A stretch of DNA of 15,699 nucleotides from assembly GCA_947455805.1 (NCBI GenBank), contig CANGSN010000016.1:1-15699 (forward strand). Direction: 5' to 3'. The notes beneath the pieces are model-generated. The model searched no databases. It saw nothing but the letters and a program-made list of their open reading frames with translations, and was not told the origin of the DNA. Position 1 is the first letter of the stretch. Each line of letters starts with the position of its first letter. Both the position numbers and the translations under genes were made by a program. This document shows positions 6,133 through 13,407 of the stretch, piece by piece. Source of the stretch: Planctomycetota bacterium. Its GTDB lineage: Bacteria; Planctomycetota; UBA1135; UBA2386.

Positions 6133-7922
6133 GGCCGGCGAACCGACGCGCGTGGATCGGCTTCGGCGCCGTGGCGATGGCGCTGCTCGCCGTCGTGTCA
6201 TGGCTCACCATTGTGCTGGTGCGGCTCGACCGCGACGAGGTCGACGCGCGCCGGCAGGCGTTCGTGCACGAGCGGCTGCGCCTCGCCTTGTGGCGCATGG
6301 ACAGCTGGCTCGCCCCGGTGCTTGCGCGCGAAGGGCTGCGCCCGGCCAGCGACTACCGCGCGTTCCCGTCGGCGCCGACGGCATGGACGCGCGGCTTCTC
6401 GCGCCTCGGTCCGAACGAGGTGGTCACGCGCTCGCCGCTGCTCGGCGTCGAGTCGCCGCTGTTCGCGCTGCACTTCGAGTTGTCGGCGAACGGGCTCACC
6501 AGCCCGCAGGTGCCGACCGGCAACGAACGCGACGTCGCCGAGGCGAACGGCGTCGACCGCGCCGTGCTGGAGCGGGCCACGGCGCAGTTGCAGCAGCTGG
6601 CGCCGCGCTTGTCCTGGCAGCCGCTGGCGCAGCAGCTCGGCGGCGTCGAGGCGCAGGTGCCGCTGATGGGCTGCAATCCGCTGGAGAGCGCCGGCAACTC
6701 GCAGGACAGCCAGAGCGGCAACGAGCTGGCCAACCGGCAGCGCGCGTTCGTCGCCAACAACAAGGTCTCGCAGCAGCTCGTGAACGACAACCTCGCGGCG
6801 GCACTGGCGGCGACGCCGGGGGTCATGCTGGAGGCGGCGCCGGAGCAGGTGGGGCCGCTGCTGCCGCTGTGGCTCGACGGCGCCGACGGGCCGCTGCTGG
6901 TGTTCGCGCGCCGCGTCGGCAATGGCCTGGTCGCCGGCGGCGAACGCGTGCAAGGCATGGCTGTCGCGTGGCCCGCGCTGCAGCGGGAACTGCTCGGGCT
7001 CGTCGTCGACCTGTTCGGCCCGGACGCGTCGCTGGTGCGCTGCACGCAGCCGAAGCCGGCCGAGCAGCCGTCGATGCTGGCGTCGTTGCCAGCACGCCTC
7101 GTCGCCCACTGCCGCGAGGACCTGCACAGCGGCCTGCCGCTCGGCTGGCTGCTGGCGATCACCTGGGGCGCCACGCTGCTCGGCCTCTCTGTGCTCGGCT
7201 TCACGCTGCGCGCCGCGATCGGCTACGGCGACCGGCGGGCGCGCTTCGCTTCGGCGGTGACGCACGAACTGCGCACGCCGCTGACGACGTTCCGCATGTA
7301 CAGCGAGATGCTGGCCGAGGGCGTCGTCACCGAACCGGCGGCGCAGCGCGAGTACCTGCAGACGCTGCAGCGCGAGTCGGACCGCCTCGCGCGCGTCGTC
7401 GAGAACGTGCTCGCCTGGTCGCGGCTCGAAGAGGGCCGCTTCACCGCGCGGCGCGTGCAGGTCGACGTGCGCGGCCTGCTCGAACGCGCGACCCCGGCGC
7501 TCGAGCGCCGGCTCACCGAAGCCGAACTCGCGCTCGCGGTCCACGCCGACGACGCAGCGGCGGCGACGGTGCTGTCGACTGACGAAGACGCGATCGGGCA
7601 GATCCTGTTCAACCTCGTCGACAACGCGGCGAAGTACGCGCGCGGCAGTTCGCCGGCGGTGGTGGAGCTGCGCGCAACCGCGAACGATCAGGGCGTGGTG
7701 CTGGCCGTGCGCGACCACGGCCCGGGCGTCGCCGAAGCGCACCGCGAACGCATCTTCGCGCCGTTCGACCGCGGCGCCGTCGCCGTCAGCAGCAACGACG
7801 TGCCCGGCGTCGGCCTCGGACTCGCACTGGCGCGCGGGCTGGCGCAGGACCTCGGCGGCGAACTGCGGCTGGTCCCGGCTGATGGCACGGGCGCGTGCTT
7901 CGAGCTGCGCCTACCGCGATAG
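6129..7922 (+). CDS. Membrane sensor histidine kinase without a HAMP domain
   Basis: The 597-residue protein has a start fixed by GGAGG (6118-6122) 6 bases upstream and the ATGA overlap with the regulator gene. One transmembrane helix (about 8-32) and a second (about 338-362) enclose a periplasmic sensor region of about 300 residues that I cannot assign to a known fold. Only some 16 residues separate the second helix from the HisKA domain, so there is no HAMP. The H-box is V-T-H379-E-L-R-T-P-L. The N-box is N495-L-V-D-N-A-A-K-Y, G1 is D529-H-G-P-G-V, the F-box is I-F-A-P-F-D-R-G (542-549) and G2 is G560-V-G-L-G-L-A. It is therefore a complete class I kinase: ATP-dependent autophosphorylation on His379, then transfer to D61 of the adjacent regulator. 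Its sensor domain may read the state of the exported vWA proteins encoded upstream; that link is inference from gene order. Confidence 0.93.
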   Translation: MRPANRRAWIGFGAVAMALLAVVSWLTIVLVRLDRDEVDARRQAFVHERLRLALWRMDSWLAPVLAREGLRPASDYRAFPSAPTAWTRGFSRLGPNEVVTRSPLLGVESPLFALHFELSANGLTSPQVPTGNERDVAEANGVDRAVLERATAQLQQLAPRLSWQPLAQQLGGVEAQVPLMGCNPLESAGNSQDSQSGNELANRQRAFVANNKVSQQLVNDNLAAALAATPGVMLEAAPEQVGPLLPLWLDGADGPLLVFARRVGNGLVAGGERVQGMAVAWPALQRELLGLVVDLFGPDASLVRCTQPKPAEQPSMLASLPARLVAHCREDLHSGLPLGWLLAITWGATLLGLSVLGFTLRAAIGYGDRRARFASAVTHELRTPLTTFRMYSEMLAEGVVTEPAAQREYLQTLQRESDRLARVVENVLAWSRLEEGRFTARRVQVDVRGLLERATPALERRLTEAELALAVHADDAAAATVLSTDEDAIGQILFNLVDNAAKYARGSSPAVVELRATANDQGVVLAVRDHGPGVAEAHRERIFAPFDRGAVAVSSNDVPGVGLGLALARGLAQDLGGELRLVPADGTGACFELRLPR

Positions 7923-7966
7923 CCAGTGGGCTTGGCACGGCGACGGCGGGGGGTAGCGTTCTTGCG

Positions 7967-9817
7967 GTGAAGGTGCCGTCGACGAACGAGAGTGTGCTCG
8001 CGGTGCTGGCGCTGTTCGCGAGCGCGCTCCCCGCCCAGCAGCCCGCAGCCCATCGCCATCCCGCCTTCGTCGAGGTCGTCGGCCCCGACGGCAAGGCGGT
8101 CGCCGGCGCCGAAGTGCGCGCGTTCCACCGCGGCGGCGATGCGTGGCCGGGCGACACCGACGATCGCGTCACCGCCCACGCCGACCGTCGCGGCATCGCA
8201 CTGCTGCGGCTGCTGCCCGGTGAGTATTCGGTGCACGCGGTGGTGGCACCTGGCTTCGAACGCGCCGCCGTCAGCGAGATGCGCGACGGCCTGCGGCAAG
8301 GTGCCCGCTGCACGTTGCAGCTCGGTCCGGCGCAGCTGCCGCAGCAGGTGCTGCTCGACGGCCTCTCGAGCTGGATGGACCGCGGGCCGCTGCGGGTGCG
8401 CGTTGCGGCGGCCGCGGCGCAGATCGAGTGGCGCGACCTGCTGGTCGACATGGCGCCGCCGATGCCAACGATCGGCATGCTCGCGGTGTTCGATCGCGAC
8501 GGGCGTGCGCTGTGGGGTGCGCGACTCGAGGGCGAGGGCGACAGCGAGGCCAACGCGCGGCCGACGGTGTCCCGTCTCGTCGGTGCTCCCTACGCGTTCA
8601 CGGTGCGCGTCGTCGGTCCCGGAGCAAAGCCGGTGGCGGGCGCCGTGGTCACGCGCTGCTTTCCCGCCGACTTCGACGGGACTTCCAAGGCGGCGATGGG
8701 CGCACCGCGCTCGCCGGAGCTGGTCCGTTCGCTTCTCGGCGTCACCGATGCCCAGGGCATGCTGCAGACCCAGGTCGCCTACGACCACACGGTCGCCGGG
8801 GACCGCATCGTCGTGGTCGAGGCGCGCGCCGAGGGATTCGGCGCGGGCCGCGCGTCGGCGGCGCCGCGCCTCGCGTCGCGTGATCGCGCCACGTTCGAGC
8901 CAGGTGACCTCGTGCTGGAGGTGCCGCTGACGAAGCCGCTGCCGCTGCACCTCGAACCGCCGACAGCTTGCGAGCTGACGCTGTTCGGTGTCGTGCCTGG
9001 GTCGCCGTTCTCGGCGCAGCGCGACGAAGGCGTCGAGCGCATGCGGGTGGCCGCCGACGGCGTCGCCGCGTTGCCGTGGCCGAACTGGAACCTGTGGCGC
9101 CTGAAGGCCGACCGCCCGCGCGACGAGGCGCCGAGCGGGCCGCTGCGCCTCGCGCGCATCGACGTGCCCGAACACGCCACGGCGTGGGCGATCGTCGAGC
9201 CGGGGGAAGATCGCGCCGTCGTCGATGTCGCGCGTACGACGACCAACATCCGCGTGGTCGACGAGAACGGCGTCGTCGCCGCGGGCCTGCACGTGGCGCT
9301 GTGGCCGTCGCATCCCGAGGCGTCCGGGGTGGCGCTCGAAGCGCCGCTCGCCGTCGACCATCGTGGTCGCGCCTCGGTGCGCATCGGCCGCGGTCGCTGG
9401 CTGCTGGTCGCGTTCGACGCGACGCGCTTCGCCTACCACGTGTTCGACGGCGCCTCGCGTCCCGAGCAACTGGAGTTGCGCCTGCAGGTCGCGGAGTCCG
9501 CGTCGTTGTTCCTGGTGGACGCGGGCGATCGGCCGTGTCCCGGGGAATGGCTGCGCCTCGTGCCGAGTGCCACGCGTCCAGGTGACGGCAAGGAGTGGTT
9601 CGATCCGTTGCTGTTCGATCTGCAGCGCGGCATGTGGCGTTCGTGGCAGGGACTGCATCGGACCGATGCGGATGGCTGCGTGCGCGTCCCGGTGGCTGGC
9701 TTCGCCGGCCTGAAGGCCTCGCTGCAAGTGACGCAGATCCGCTCCGGGGCCGTGCAGAGCGTTCCGAGGCGCGGCACGCTCGAAGCGGGCAGGGCCATGT
9801 CGGTAGTCCTGCGCTGA
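7967..9817 (+). CDS. Secreted protein with repeated Ig-like/carboxypeptidase-regulatory-like folds
   Basis: The GTG at 7967 gives 616 residues beginning M-K-V-P-S-T-N-E-S, with a hydrophobic core V-L-A-V-L-A-L-F-A-S-A and cleavage near L-P-A-Q-Q. A longer reading from 7895 would begin inside the kinase gene. At least three segments repeat the pattern 'strand, V-x-G/D-x-G-x-x-V-A-G-A/L-x-V, T-D-x-x-G strand, V-x-A': about 34-105 (V-V-G-P-D-G-K-A-V-A-G-A-E-V), 210-290 (V-V-G-P-G-A-K-P-V-A-G-A-V-V) and 426-495 (V-V-D-E-N-G-V-V-A-A-G-L-H-V). A fourth, weaker one covers 508-590. This is the look of CarboxypepD_reg-like or invasin-type beta-sandwiches, which serve structural or binding roles. No enzymatic motif is visible. 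It follows the kinase gene after 44 bp with no terminator seen, so it may be the last gene of the vWA/two-component operon. The start is the least certain part: the only G-rich run (near 7946-7952) is about 14 bases away. Confidence 0.7.
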   Translation: MKVPSTNESVLAVLALFASALPAQQPAAHRHPAFVEVVGPDGKAVAGAEVRAFHRGGDAWPGDTDDRVTAHADRRGIALLRLLPGEYSVHAVVAPGFERAAVSEMRDGLRQGARCTLQLGPAQLPQQVLLDGLSSWMDRGPLRVRVAAAAAQIEWRDLLVDMAPPMPTIGMLAVFDRDGRALWGARLEGEGDSEANARPTVSRLVGAPYAFTVRVVGPGAKPVAGAVVTRCFPADFDGTSKAAMGAPRSPELVRSLLGVTDAQGMLQTQVAYDHTVAGDRIVVVEARAEGFGAGRASAAPRLASRDRATFEPGDLVLEVPLTKPLPLHLEPPTACELTLFGVVPGSPFSAQRDEGVERMRVAADGVAALPWPNWNLWRLKADRPRDEAPSGPLRLARIDVPEHATAWAIVEPGEDRAVVDVARTTTNIRVVDENGVVAAGLHVALWPSHPEASGVALEAPLAVDHRGRASVRIGRGRWLLVAFDATRFAYHVFDGASRPEQLELRLQVAESASLFLVDAGDRPCPGEWLRLVPSATRPGDGKEWFDPLLFDLQRGMWRSWQGLHRTDADGCVRVPVAGFAGLKASLQVTQIRSGAVQSVPRRGTLEAGRAMSVVLR

Positions 9818-9927
9818 GCTTGCTGTGCTGCGCCCCACGCCGTCGAGCCCGCCTTGACGCCTCCTGTGGGCGCGGCGAACGTGGGCCGCGTTCCTGCTCC
9901 CTTCCGTCGCCCCTCCGGAGGAATCGC
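9818..9927 (+). promoter_or_regulatory. Intergenic leader with a palindromic ribosome binding site
   Basis: This 110-bp gap precedes the small lipoprotein gene. GGAGGA at 9917-9922 is an excellent Shine-Dalgarno, 5 bases from ATG 9928. It is half of a perfect 10-bp palindrome (CCTCCGGAGG, 9912-9921), so an anti-Shine-Dalgarno-like CCTCC sits right beside it. A TTGACG at 9854-9859 could be a -35 box, but the sequence 17 bases on (GAACGT) is a poor -10. No strong terminator for the preceding gene is seen. Confidence 0.4.
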
Positions 9928-10473
9928 ATGCTCAAGCGCCCCTGCCTGCTGTTCGCGTTGTCGTGCCTCGCGGTCGCCTGCCAGTCGTCGCCGCCGTGGT
10001 CCGTGCGCAGTGCTCCGCCCGAAGAGCTGAGGGTGCATTCGTGGGAACTGTCGGACGCACCGCCGGCCGGCGAACTGATGGTCGTGCGCTGCGACTACGA
10101 CCTCGAGGTCGCCGGCGAACGGCAGCGCCTCACGCGCGAACTGTTCGTGTCAACGGCGGGTGCGCGCCACAACGAGCCGATCGTCTACGTGCCCGAACTG
10201 CCGTCGCCGGTGGCCCCCGGTGGCAAGTGGACGCTGGTGGGCTGCGGCGATTCGCGCAGCCAGCCGGGCTACCTGTCCGGCGCCGTGTGGTATCTGCGCG
10301 AACTGGGCCTCGGCTTCGCCACCGTCGACGGCGTGGAGTCGAGAGTCCGCTACTCCGTGCAGCGCGAGCCCCTCGCCTCCGCGCGCGCTCGGGTGCCAGC
10401 GCTGCGCGACCTGCCGGACGCGGGCGTGTGGAAGTTCCTCGCGACGCCGGCGCCCGTGATCGCGCAGCGCTGA
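9928..10473 (+). CDS. Small lipoprotein of unknown function
   Basis: The 181-residue product starts with a basic M-L-K-R-P, a hydrophobic region and C-L-A-V-A-C, with Cys18 the likely lipidated residue. The -3 alanine makes the lipobox slightly atypical, and Cys6 and Cys13 lie within the signal. The mature part is beta-rich: E-L-M-V-V-R-C-D-Y-D-L-E-V (77-89) and L-T-R-E-L-F-V-S-T. It contains C-G at 106-107 in W-T-L-V-G-C-G-D-S and ends with an A-T-P-A-P-V-I-A-Q-R tail. I recognise no family. The GGAGGA ribosome binding site 5 bases upstream fixes the ATG. It is separated from the upstream gene by 110 bp and may have its own promoter. Its stop codon lies inside a hairpin shared with the convergent peptidase gene. 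Confidence 0.75.
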   Translation: MLKRPCLLFALSCLAVACQSSPPWSVRSAPPEELRVHSWELSDAPPAGELMVVRCDYDLEVAGERQRLTRELFVSTAGARHNEPIVYVPELPSPVAPGGKWTLVGCGDSRSQPGYLSGAVWYLRELGLGFATVDGVESRVRYSVQREPLASARARVPALRDLPDAGVWKFLATPAPVIAQR

Positions 10474-10499
10474 AGCGAACGCGCCGCTCGCTCAGCGCT
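10466..10499. terminator. Bidirectional hairpin containing the stop codons of two convergent genes
   Basis: AGCGCTGAAGCGA (10466-10478) pairs with TCGCTCAGCGCT (10488-10499) to give a 12-bp stem with one bulged A (10474) and a 9-base loop. The left arm contains the TGA of the lipoprotein gene (10471-10473). The right arm contains the TGA of the peptidase gene on the other strand (complement of 10492-10494), so the two stop codons pair with each other. With only 18 bp between the genes, this is the natural candidate for a shared terminator or transcript-end stabiliser. No U-run follows on either strand. Confidence 0.6.
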
Positions 10500-12138
10500 T
10501 CACGTTGGCGAACTCGTCGCCCGGCGTCCACGTCGGCACGGCGTCGTCGTTCGCCACGCGCAGCATGCACTCGAGCAGGATCTGCAGGTCGCTGACGGCG
10601 CCGTCGAGGTTCCACCACGGCGCGATCTCGTCGGTCGGCTGGTGGTAGTGCACCGTCGTGTAGCTCGCCTTCATGCGCTTGCGATCCTCGGGGCGATCGA
10701 GGAAGTCCTTGCCCGCCTTGAAGTAGGCGGCCGGCACGCCGATGCGCGCGAAGTTGAAGTGGTCGCTGCGGTAGAACAGGCCGAGGTCCGGATTGCTGTC
10801 GGGCTCGATGCGGCGGCCGTGCGCTGCGGCGATCTCGCTGGCGAGCGCGGTCAGGCTGTTCTTGCCGTGGCCGATGAACTCGATGTCGTGCGTCGGGCCC
10901 CAGACGTTGAGGCCGTCGACGTTGAAGCTCGCGATCAGGCTCGCGGCCGGCACCGTCGGGTTGCGTGCGAACCACTGTGAGCCGAGCAGGCCCGACTCCT
11001 CGGCGGTGACGGCGACGAACAGCAGCGAACGGCGTGGACGCGGGGCGCTGGCGGCGGCGCGGGCCAGCGCCAGCATGCCGGCGCAGCCCGAGGCGTTGTC
11101 GACGGCGCCGTTGTAGATCGCGTCGTCGCCGCGCGGCTTGCCGATGCCGAGGTGGTCCCAGTGCGCGGTGACGATCACGTGTTGGTCGCGCAGGGCAGGG
11201 TCGCTGCCGGGCAGCACGCCGACGACGTTGCCCGACGGCAGCTCGCGCACGGTGTTGGCGATGGCGAGGTCGAGCGTGACCCCGAGCGGCACCGGCGGCC
11301 CGGGTACGCGTTCGGCGTTGCGGCGCAGCTGGTCGAGGTCGTGGCCGCCGAGCGCGCACAGCGACTTCGCCGCGTCCTCGCCGATCCACGAACGGATGCC
11401 GAGCGTCGGCGTGCCGGCGTCGAACGGCAGCCAGAAGTTCTCGCGGCCGTGGTTGGCCTGGATCACCTGGAACGGGTAGCCGGCCGACGGCGTCGTGTGG
11501 ATCACGATCGCGCCGAGTGCACCGCGGCGCGCGGCCTCCTCGAACTTGTAGCTCCAGCGGCCGTAGTAGAGCCGTGCCTTGCCGGCGAAGTGCTTTGGGT
11601 CGAACGACGGGTCGTCGTTCATCACCAGCAGCACCTTGCCGCGCACGTCGACGGTGCCGAAGTCGTCCCACTGCTGGTCGGGCGCGTGGATGCCGTAGCC
11701 GACGAACACCAGCTCGGCGCCGTTCCACGCAGCGGTCGCGTCGGGACTGCCAGCGACCGCGGTGTAGTCGTCGGGGGCGGTGAACTTCAGCTCGCCCTTC
11801 GCTCCGCGCGCGTGCAGCGGCGTCGTCACCGCGGACGTGATGCCGAGGATCGGCACCGGCTGCATCCAGCTGCCCTCTGCGCCGCCGGGCTGCAGGCCGG
11901 CCGCCTGCAGCTGCGCGCCGAGGTAGTTGCGCGCCAGCTGGTCGCCGCGCGTGCCCGGGCCGCGGCCCTCGAGCAGGTCGTCGGCGAGGAAGCGCACGTG
12001 GGCGAGGATCTCCTCCTTCTTGATCGCCGGCGCCGTGCTCGCTGGTGCCTTGGCGGTCGGTGCGTTCGGGGGCGGCGTCTGTGCCAGGACGGTGCTGGCG
12101 GCCAGCACCACGGCGAGGGCGTTCGGGATGGACTGCAT
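10492..12138 (-). CDS. Secreted M28-family zinc metallopeptidase (aminopeptidase)
   Basis: The 548-residue product has a Sec signal (M-Q-S-I-P-N-A-L-A-V-V-L-A-A-S-T-V-L-A-Q, cleavage about 20) and a Pro/Ala/Thr linker. A helical region (41-85, with L-L-E-G-R-G-P-G-T-R-G) comes next. A PA-type insert spans about 125-250 (V-F-V-G-Y-G-I, V-R-G-K-V-L-L-V, A-R-R-G-A-L-G-A-I-V-I). The M28 catalytic domain then runs from about 300 to 535. The di-zinc site is complete: H326 (in A-H-W-D-H-L-G), bridging D347 (V-D-N-A-S-G), catalytic base E380 and ligand E381 (T-A-E-E-S-G), D408 (N-V-D-G-L) and H499 (H-Y-H-Q-P-T-D-E). M28 enzymes release N-terminal amino acids from peptides, here outside the cytoplasm. 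It is the last gene of the minus-strand group, 69 bp after the ClpN-PepE gene. No Shine-Dalgarno precedes the ATG at 12138. Exact substrate preference cannot be read from the sequence. Confidence 0.93.
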   Translation of the reverse strand: MQSIPNALAVVLAASTVLAQTPPPNAPTAKAPASTAPAIKKEEILAHVRFLADDLLEGRGPGTRGDQLARNYLGAQLQAAGLQPGGAEGSWMQPVPILGITSAVTTPLHARGAKGELKFTAPDDYTAVAGSPDATAAWNGAELVFVGYGIHAPDQQWDDFGTVDVRGKVLLVMNDDPSFDPKHFAGKARLYYGRWSYKFEEAARRGALGAIVIHTTPSAGYPFQVIQANHGRENFWLPFDAGTPTLGIRSWIGEDAAKSLCALGGHDLDQLRRNAERVPGPPVPLGVTLDLAIANTVRELPSGNVVGVLPGSDPALRDQHVIVTAHWDHLGIGKPRGDDAIYNGAVDNASGCAGMLALARAAASAPRPRRSLLFVAVTAEESGLLGSQWFARNPTVPAASLIASFNVDGLNVWGPTHDIEFIGHGKNSLTALASEIAAAHGRRIEPDSNPDLGLFYRSDHFNFARIGVPAAYFKAGKDFLDRPEDRKRMKASYTTVHYHQPTDEIAPWWNLDGAVSDLQILLECMLRVANDDAVPTWTPGDEFANVKR

Positions 12139-12166
12139 CGTGGGACCGAGGCGGCGCAGGCTATCC

Positions 12167-12207
12167 GCTCGCGCACGTCGTGCGAGCCGGCGCCGCGGAT
12201 CCCGCGG
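12167..12207 (-). terminator. Two adjacent hairpins after the ClpN-PepE gene
   Basis: Directly after the minus-strand stop (complement of 12208-12210), CCGCGG (12202-12207) pairs with CCGCGG (12193-12198) around a 3-base loop. A second hairpin follows: GAGC/GCTC and GTGC/GCAC at 12167-12187, with a 2-base bulge and a 3-base loop. Together they fill most of the 69-bp gap before the M28 gene. They could terminate, attenuate or stabilise the upstream message. There is no T-run. Confidence 0.4.
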
Positions 12208-13365
12208 TCAGTCGCCGAGGAGGAACGACAGGTCGCACGGCGGCACGAACTCCTGCGGCGCCTGCCCGCGGCGGAAGAGCCGCGCGTTGGTCGTGCCGAG
12301 CAGCGTCGCCTGCTTGCCCTCGACGCGCAGCATGCAGCCTTCGCGCAGGCCGAGCACCGGCGTGTCGTGCTCTTCGTGGAACTGGCGCAGCCGCTCCTCG
12401 CGCGTCTCGCCCATGTGCTTGCTGGTCGGGTCCGGATCGAGGTAGTGCGGGTTGATCTGGAACGGCACCAGCTGCAGCGCCGTGAACGTCGGCGGCTGCA
12501 CGATCGGCATGTCGTTGGTCGTGCGGATCGACAACGTCGCGACGTTGGTGCCGGCACTGCTGCCGACGTACGGCATGCCCTGCAGCGCACGGCGCTGGAT
12601 CGCCGGCAGCAGCGAACGTTCGTAGAGCGCGTTCAGCAGGCGGAAGGTGTTGCCGCCGCCGACGAACACCGCGTCGGCCTCGTCGACCGCGCGCGGACCT
12701 TGCTCCTGCGTGTGCACCGACACCAGCTCGTGGCCCAGCGCCGCGAACGCCGCCTTCGCCTTCGCCGCGTAGGCGTCGTGGTCGGCGAGCGCGTACGGCA
12801 CGAACAGCACGCGGCGCCGGCCGCTGCCGAGGAAGTCGCGGATCTGCGCGCCGCAGTGCTCGAGGTAGCCGCCGCCGTGCATCGTCGAGTTGCTGATCAG
12901 CAACAGGCGAACGGCACCGCGCTCGAGCCGCGTCGTGTGCGTCTGCACCGCGGCGCGCAGGGCCGGCAGGTCGGCGCCGAGCTTGGCGAGGATCTGTGCT
13001 GGCATGGCGTCGCTGACGCCGGCCAGGGCCAGCAGCAGGTGTGCTGGGCCGAGGTGGCTGTGGCCGCGCTCCGCCGCCTCGCGCATCATCGATTCGAGCA
13101 CCTTCTTCGCCTCGGGCGTGAACGGCAGGGCCGCGTTCGCCGCGTGCGCGCTGTCGCCCGGCACCAGCGTCGACTGCAGCGCCAGCCGCAGCGACTCGCG
13201 GTCGACGCCGACCTCGTGCAGCACGTGGTCGGCGTCGGTGTTCTCCTGCGACAGCAGCCCGAGCAGCAGGTGCTCCGGGGCGATCGCCGGGTGCCGCAGC
13301 CGCAGCGCGTGCTGGCGCGCGTCGGCCATCGCCTTGCGCGCGTGGTCGGTGATGCGTTCGAACAT
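12208..13365 (-). CDS. Fusion of a ClpC-type N domain with a PepE-like S51 dipeptidase
   Basis: This 385-residue protein has no signal peptide, so it is cytoplasmic. Residues 1-145 form two Clp-N repeats like those of ClpC/ClpA. Repeat one starts M-F-E-R-I-T-D-H-A-R-K-A-M and has P-E-H-L-L-L-G-L-L (30-38). Repeat two has F-T-P-E-A-K-K-V-L (82-90) and G-P-A-H-L-L-L-A-L (106-114). Residues 152-385 are a complete alpha-aspartyl dipeptidase fold (family S51): L-L-L-I-S-N-S-T-M, V-F-V-G-G-G-N-T-F (233-241), nucleophile S270 in S-S-A-G-T-N, D285 in R-T-T-N-D-M-P-I-V and H307 in Q-I-N-P-H. The Ser-Asp-His spacing (15 and 22) equals that of E. coli PepE S120-D135-H157. PepE hydrolyses Asp-X dipeptides. 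The Clp-N module normally receives substrates or adaptors for an AAA+ unfoldase, but no AAA+ domain is present. There is no frameshift at the junction. The ATG at 13365 begins exactly at the domain start; no Shine-Dalgarno is visible. Confidence 0.9.
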   Translation of the reverse strand: MFERITDHARKAMADARQHALRLRHPAIAPEHLLLGLLSQENTDADHVLHEVGVDRESLRLALQSTLVPGDSAHAANAALPFTPEAKKVLESMMREAAERGHSHLGPAHLLLALAGVSDAMPAQILAKLGADLPALRAAVQTHTTRLERGAVRLLLISNSTMHGGGYLEHCGAQIRDFLGSGRRRVLFVPYALADHDAYAAKAKAAFAALGHELVSVHTQEQGPRAVDEADAVFVGGGNTFRLLNALYERSLLPAIQRRALQGMPYVGSSAGTNVATLSIRTTNDMPIVQPPTFTALQLVPFQINPHYLDPDPTSKHMGETREERLRQFHEEHDTPVLGLREGCMLRVEGKQATLLGTTNARLFRRGQAPQEFVPPCDLSFLLGD

Positions 13366-13407
13366 GGCGGCACAGCATACGGGCGCCGCCGCATCCCTAA
13401 GCGGCCC
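13366..13407 (-). promoter_or_regulatory. Gap before the ClpN-PepE gene with a -10-like box
   Basis: In this 42-bp gap the minus strand carries TATGCT (complement of 13374-13379), ending 8 bases before the ATG at 13365. That spacing would place a transcription start at or beside the start codon, which agrees with the missing ribosome binding site. No good -35 box stands 16-18 bases further up. A weak 5-bp hairpin (13388-13392 with 13401-13405) follows the upstream gene's TAA. An internal promoter is possible but unproven. Confidence 0.25.

Noticed and set aside
6198..7742. Minus-strand frame of 514 codons opposite the histidine kinase
   Set aside because: No domain signal, and it is composed of the usual antisense Arg/Gln/His-rich sequence; the kinase boxes on the plus strand are complete.
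7688..9838. Minus-strand frame of 716 codons opposite the Ig-like secreted protein
   Set aside because: It spans the end of the kinase gene and shows no signal peptide or motif. The plus-strand reading has a signal peptide and repeated beta-sandwich pattern.
9830..9873. Possible inverted repeat GCGCCCCAC / GTGGGCGC as a terminator
   Set aside because: The arms differ by one base and are separated by about 27 bases, so the structure is weak and likely chance at this GC content.
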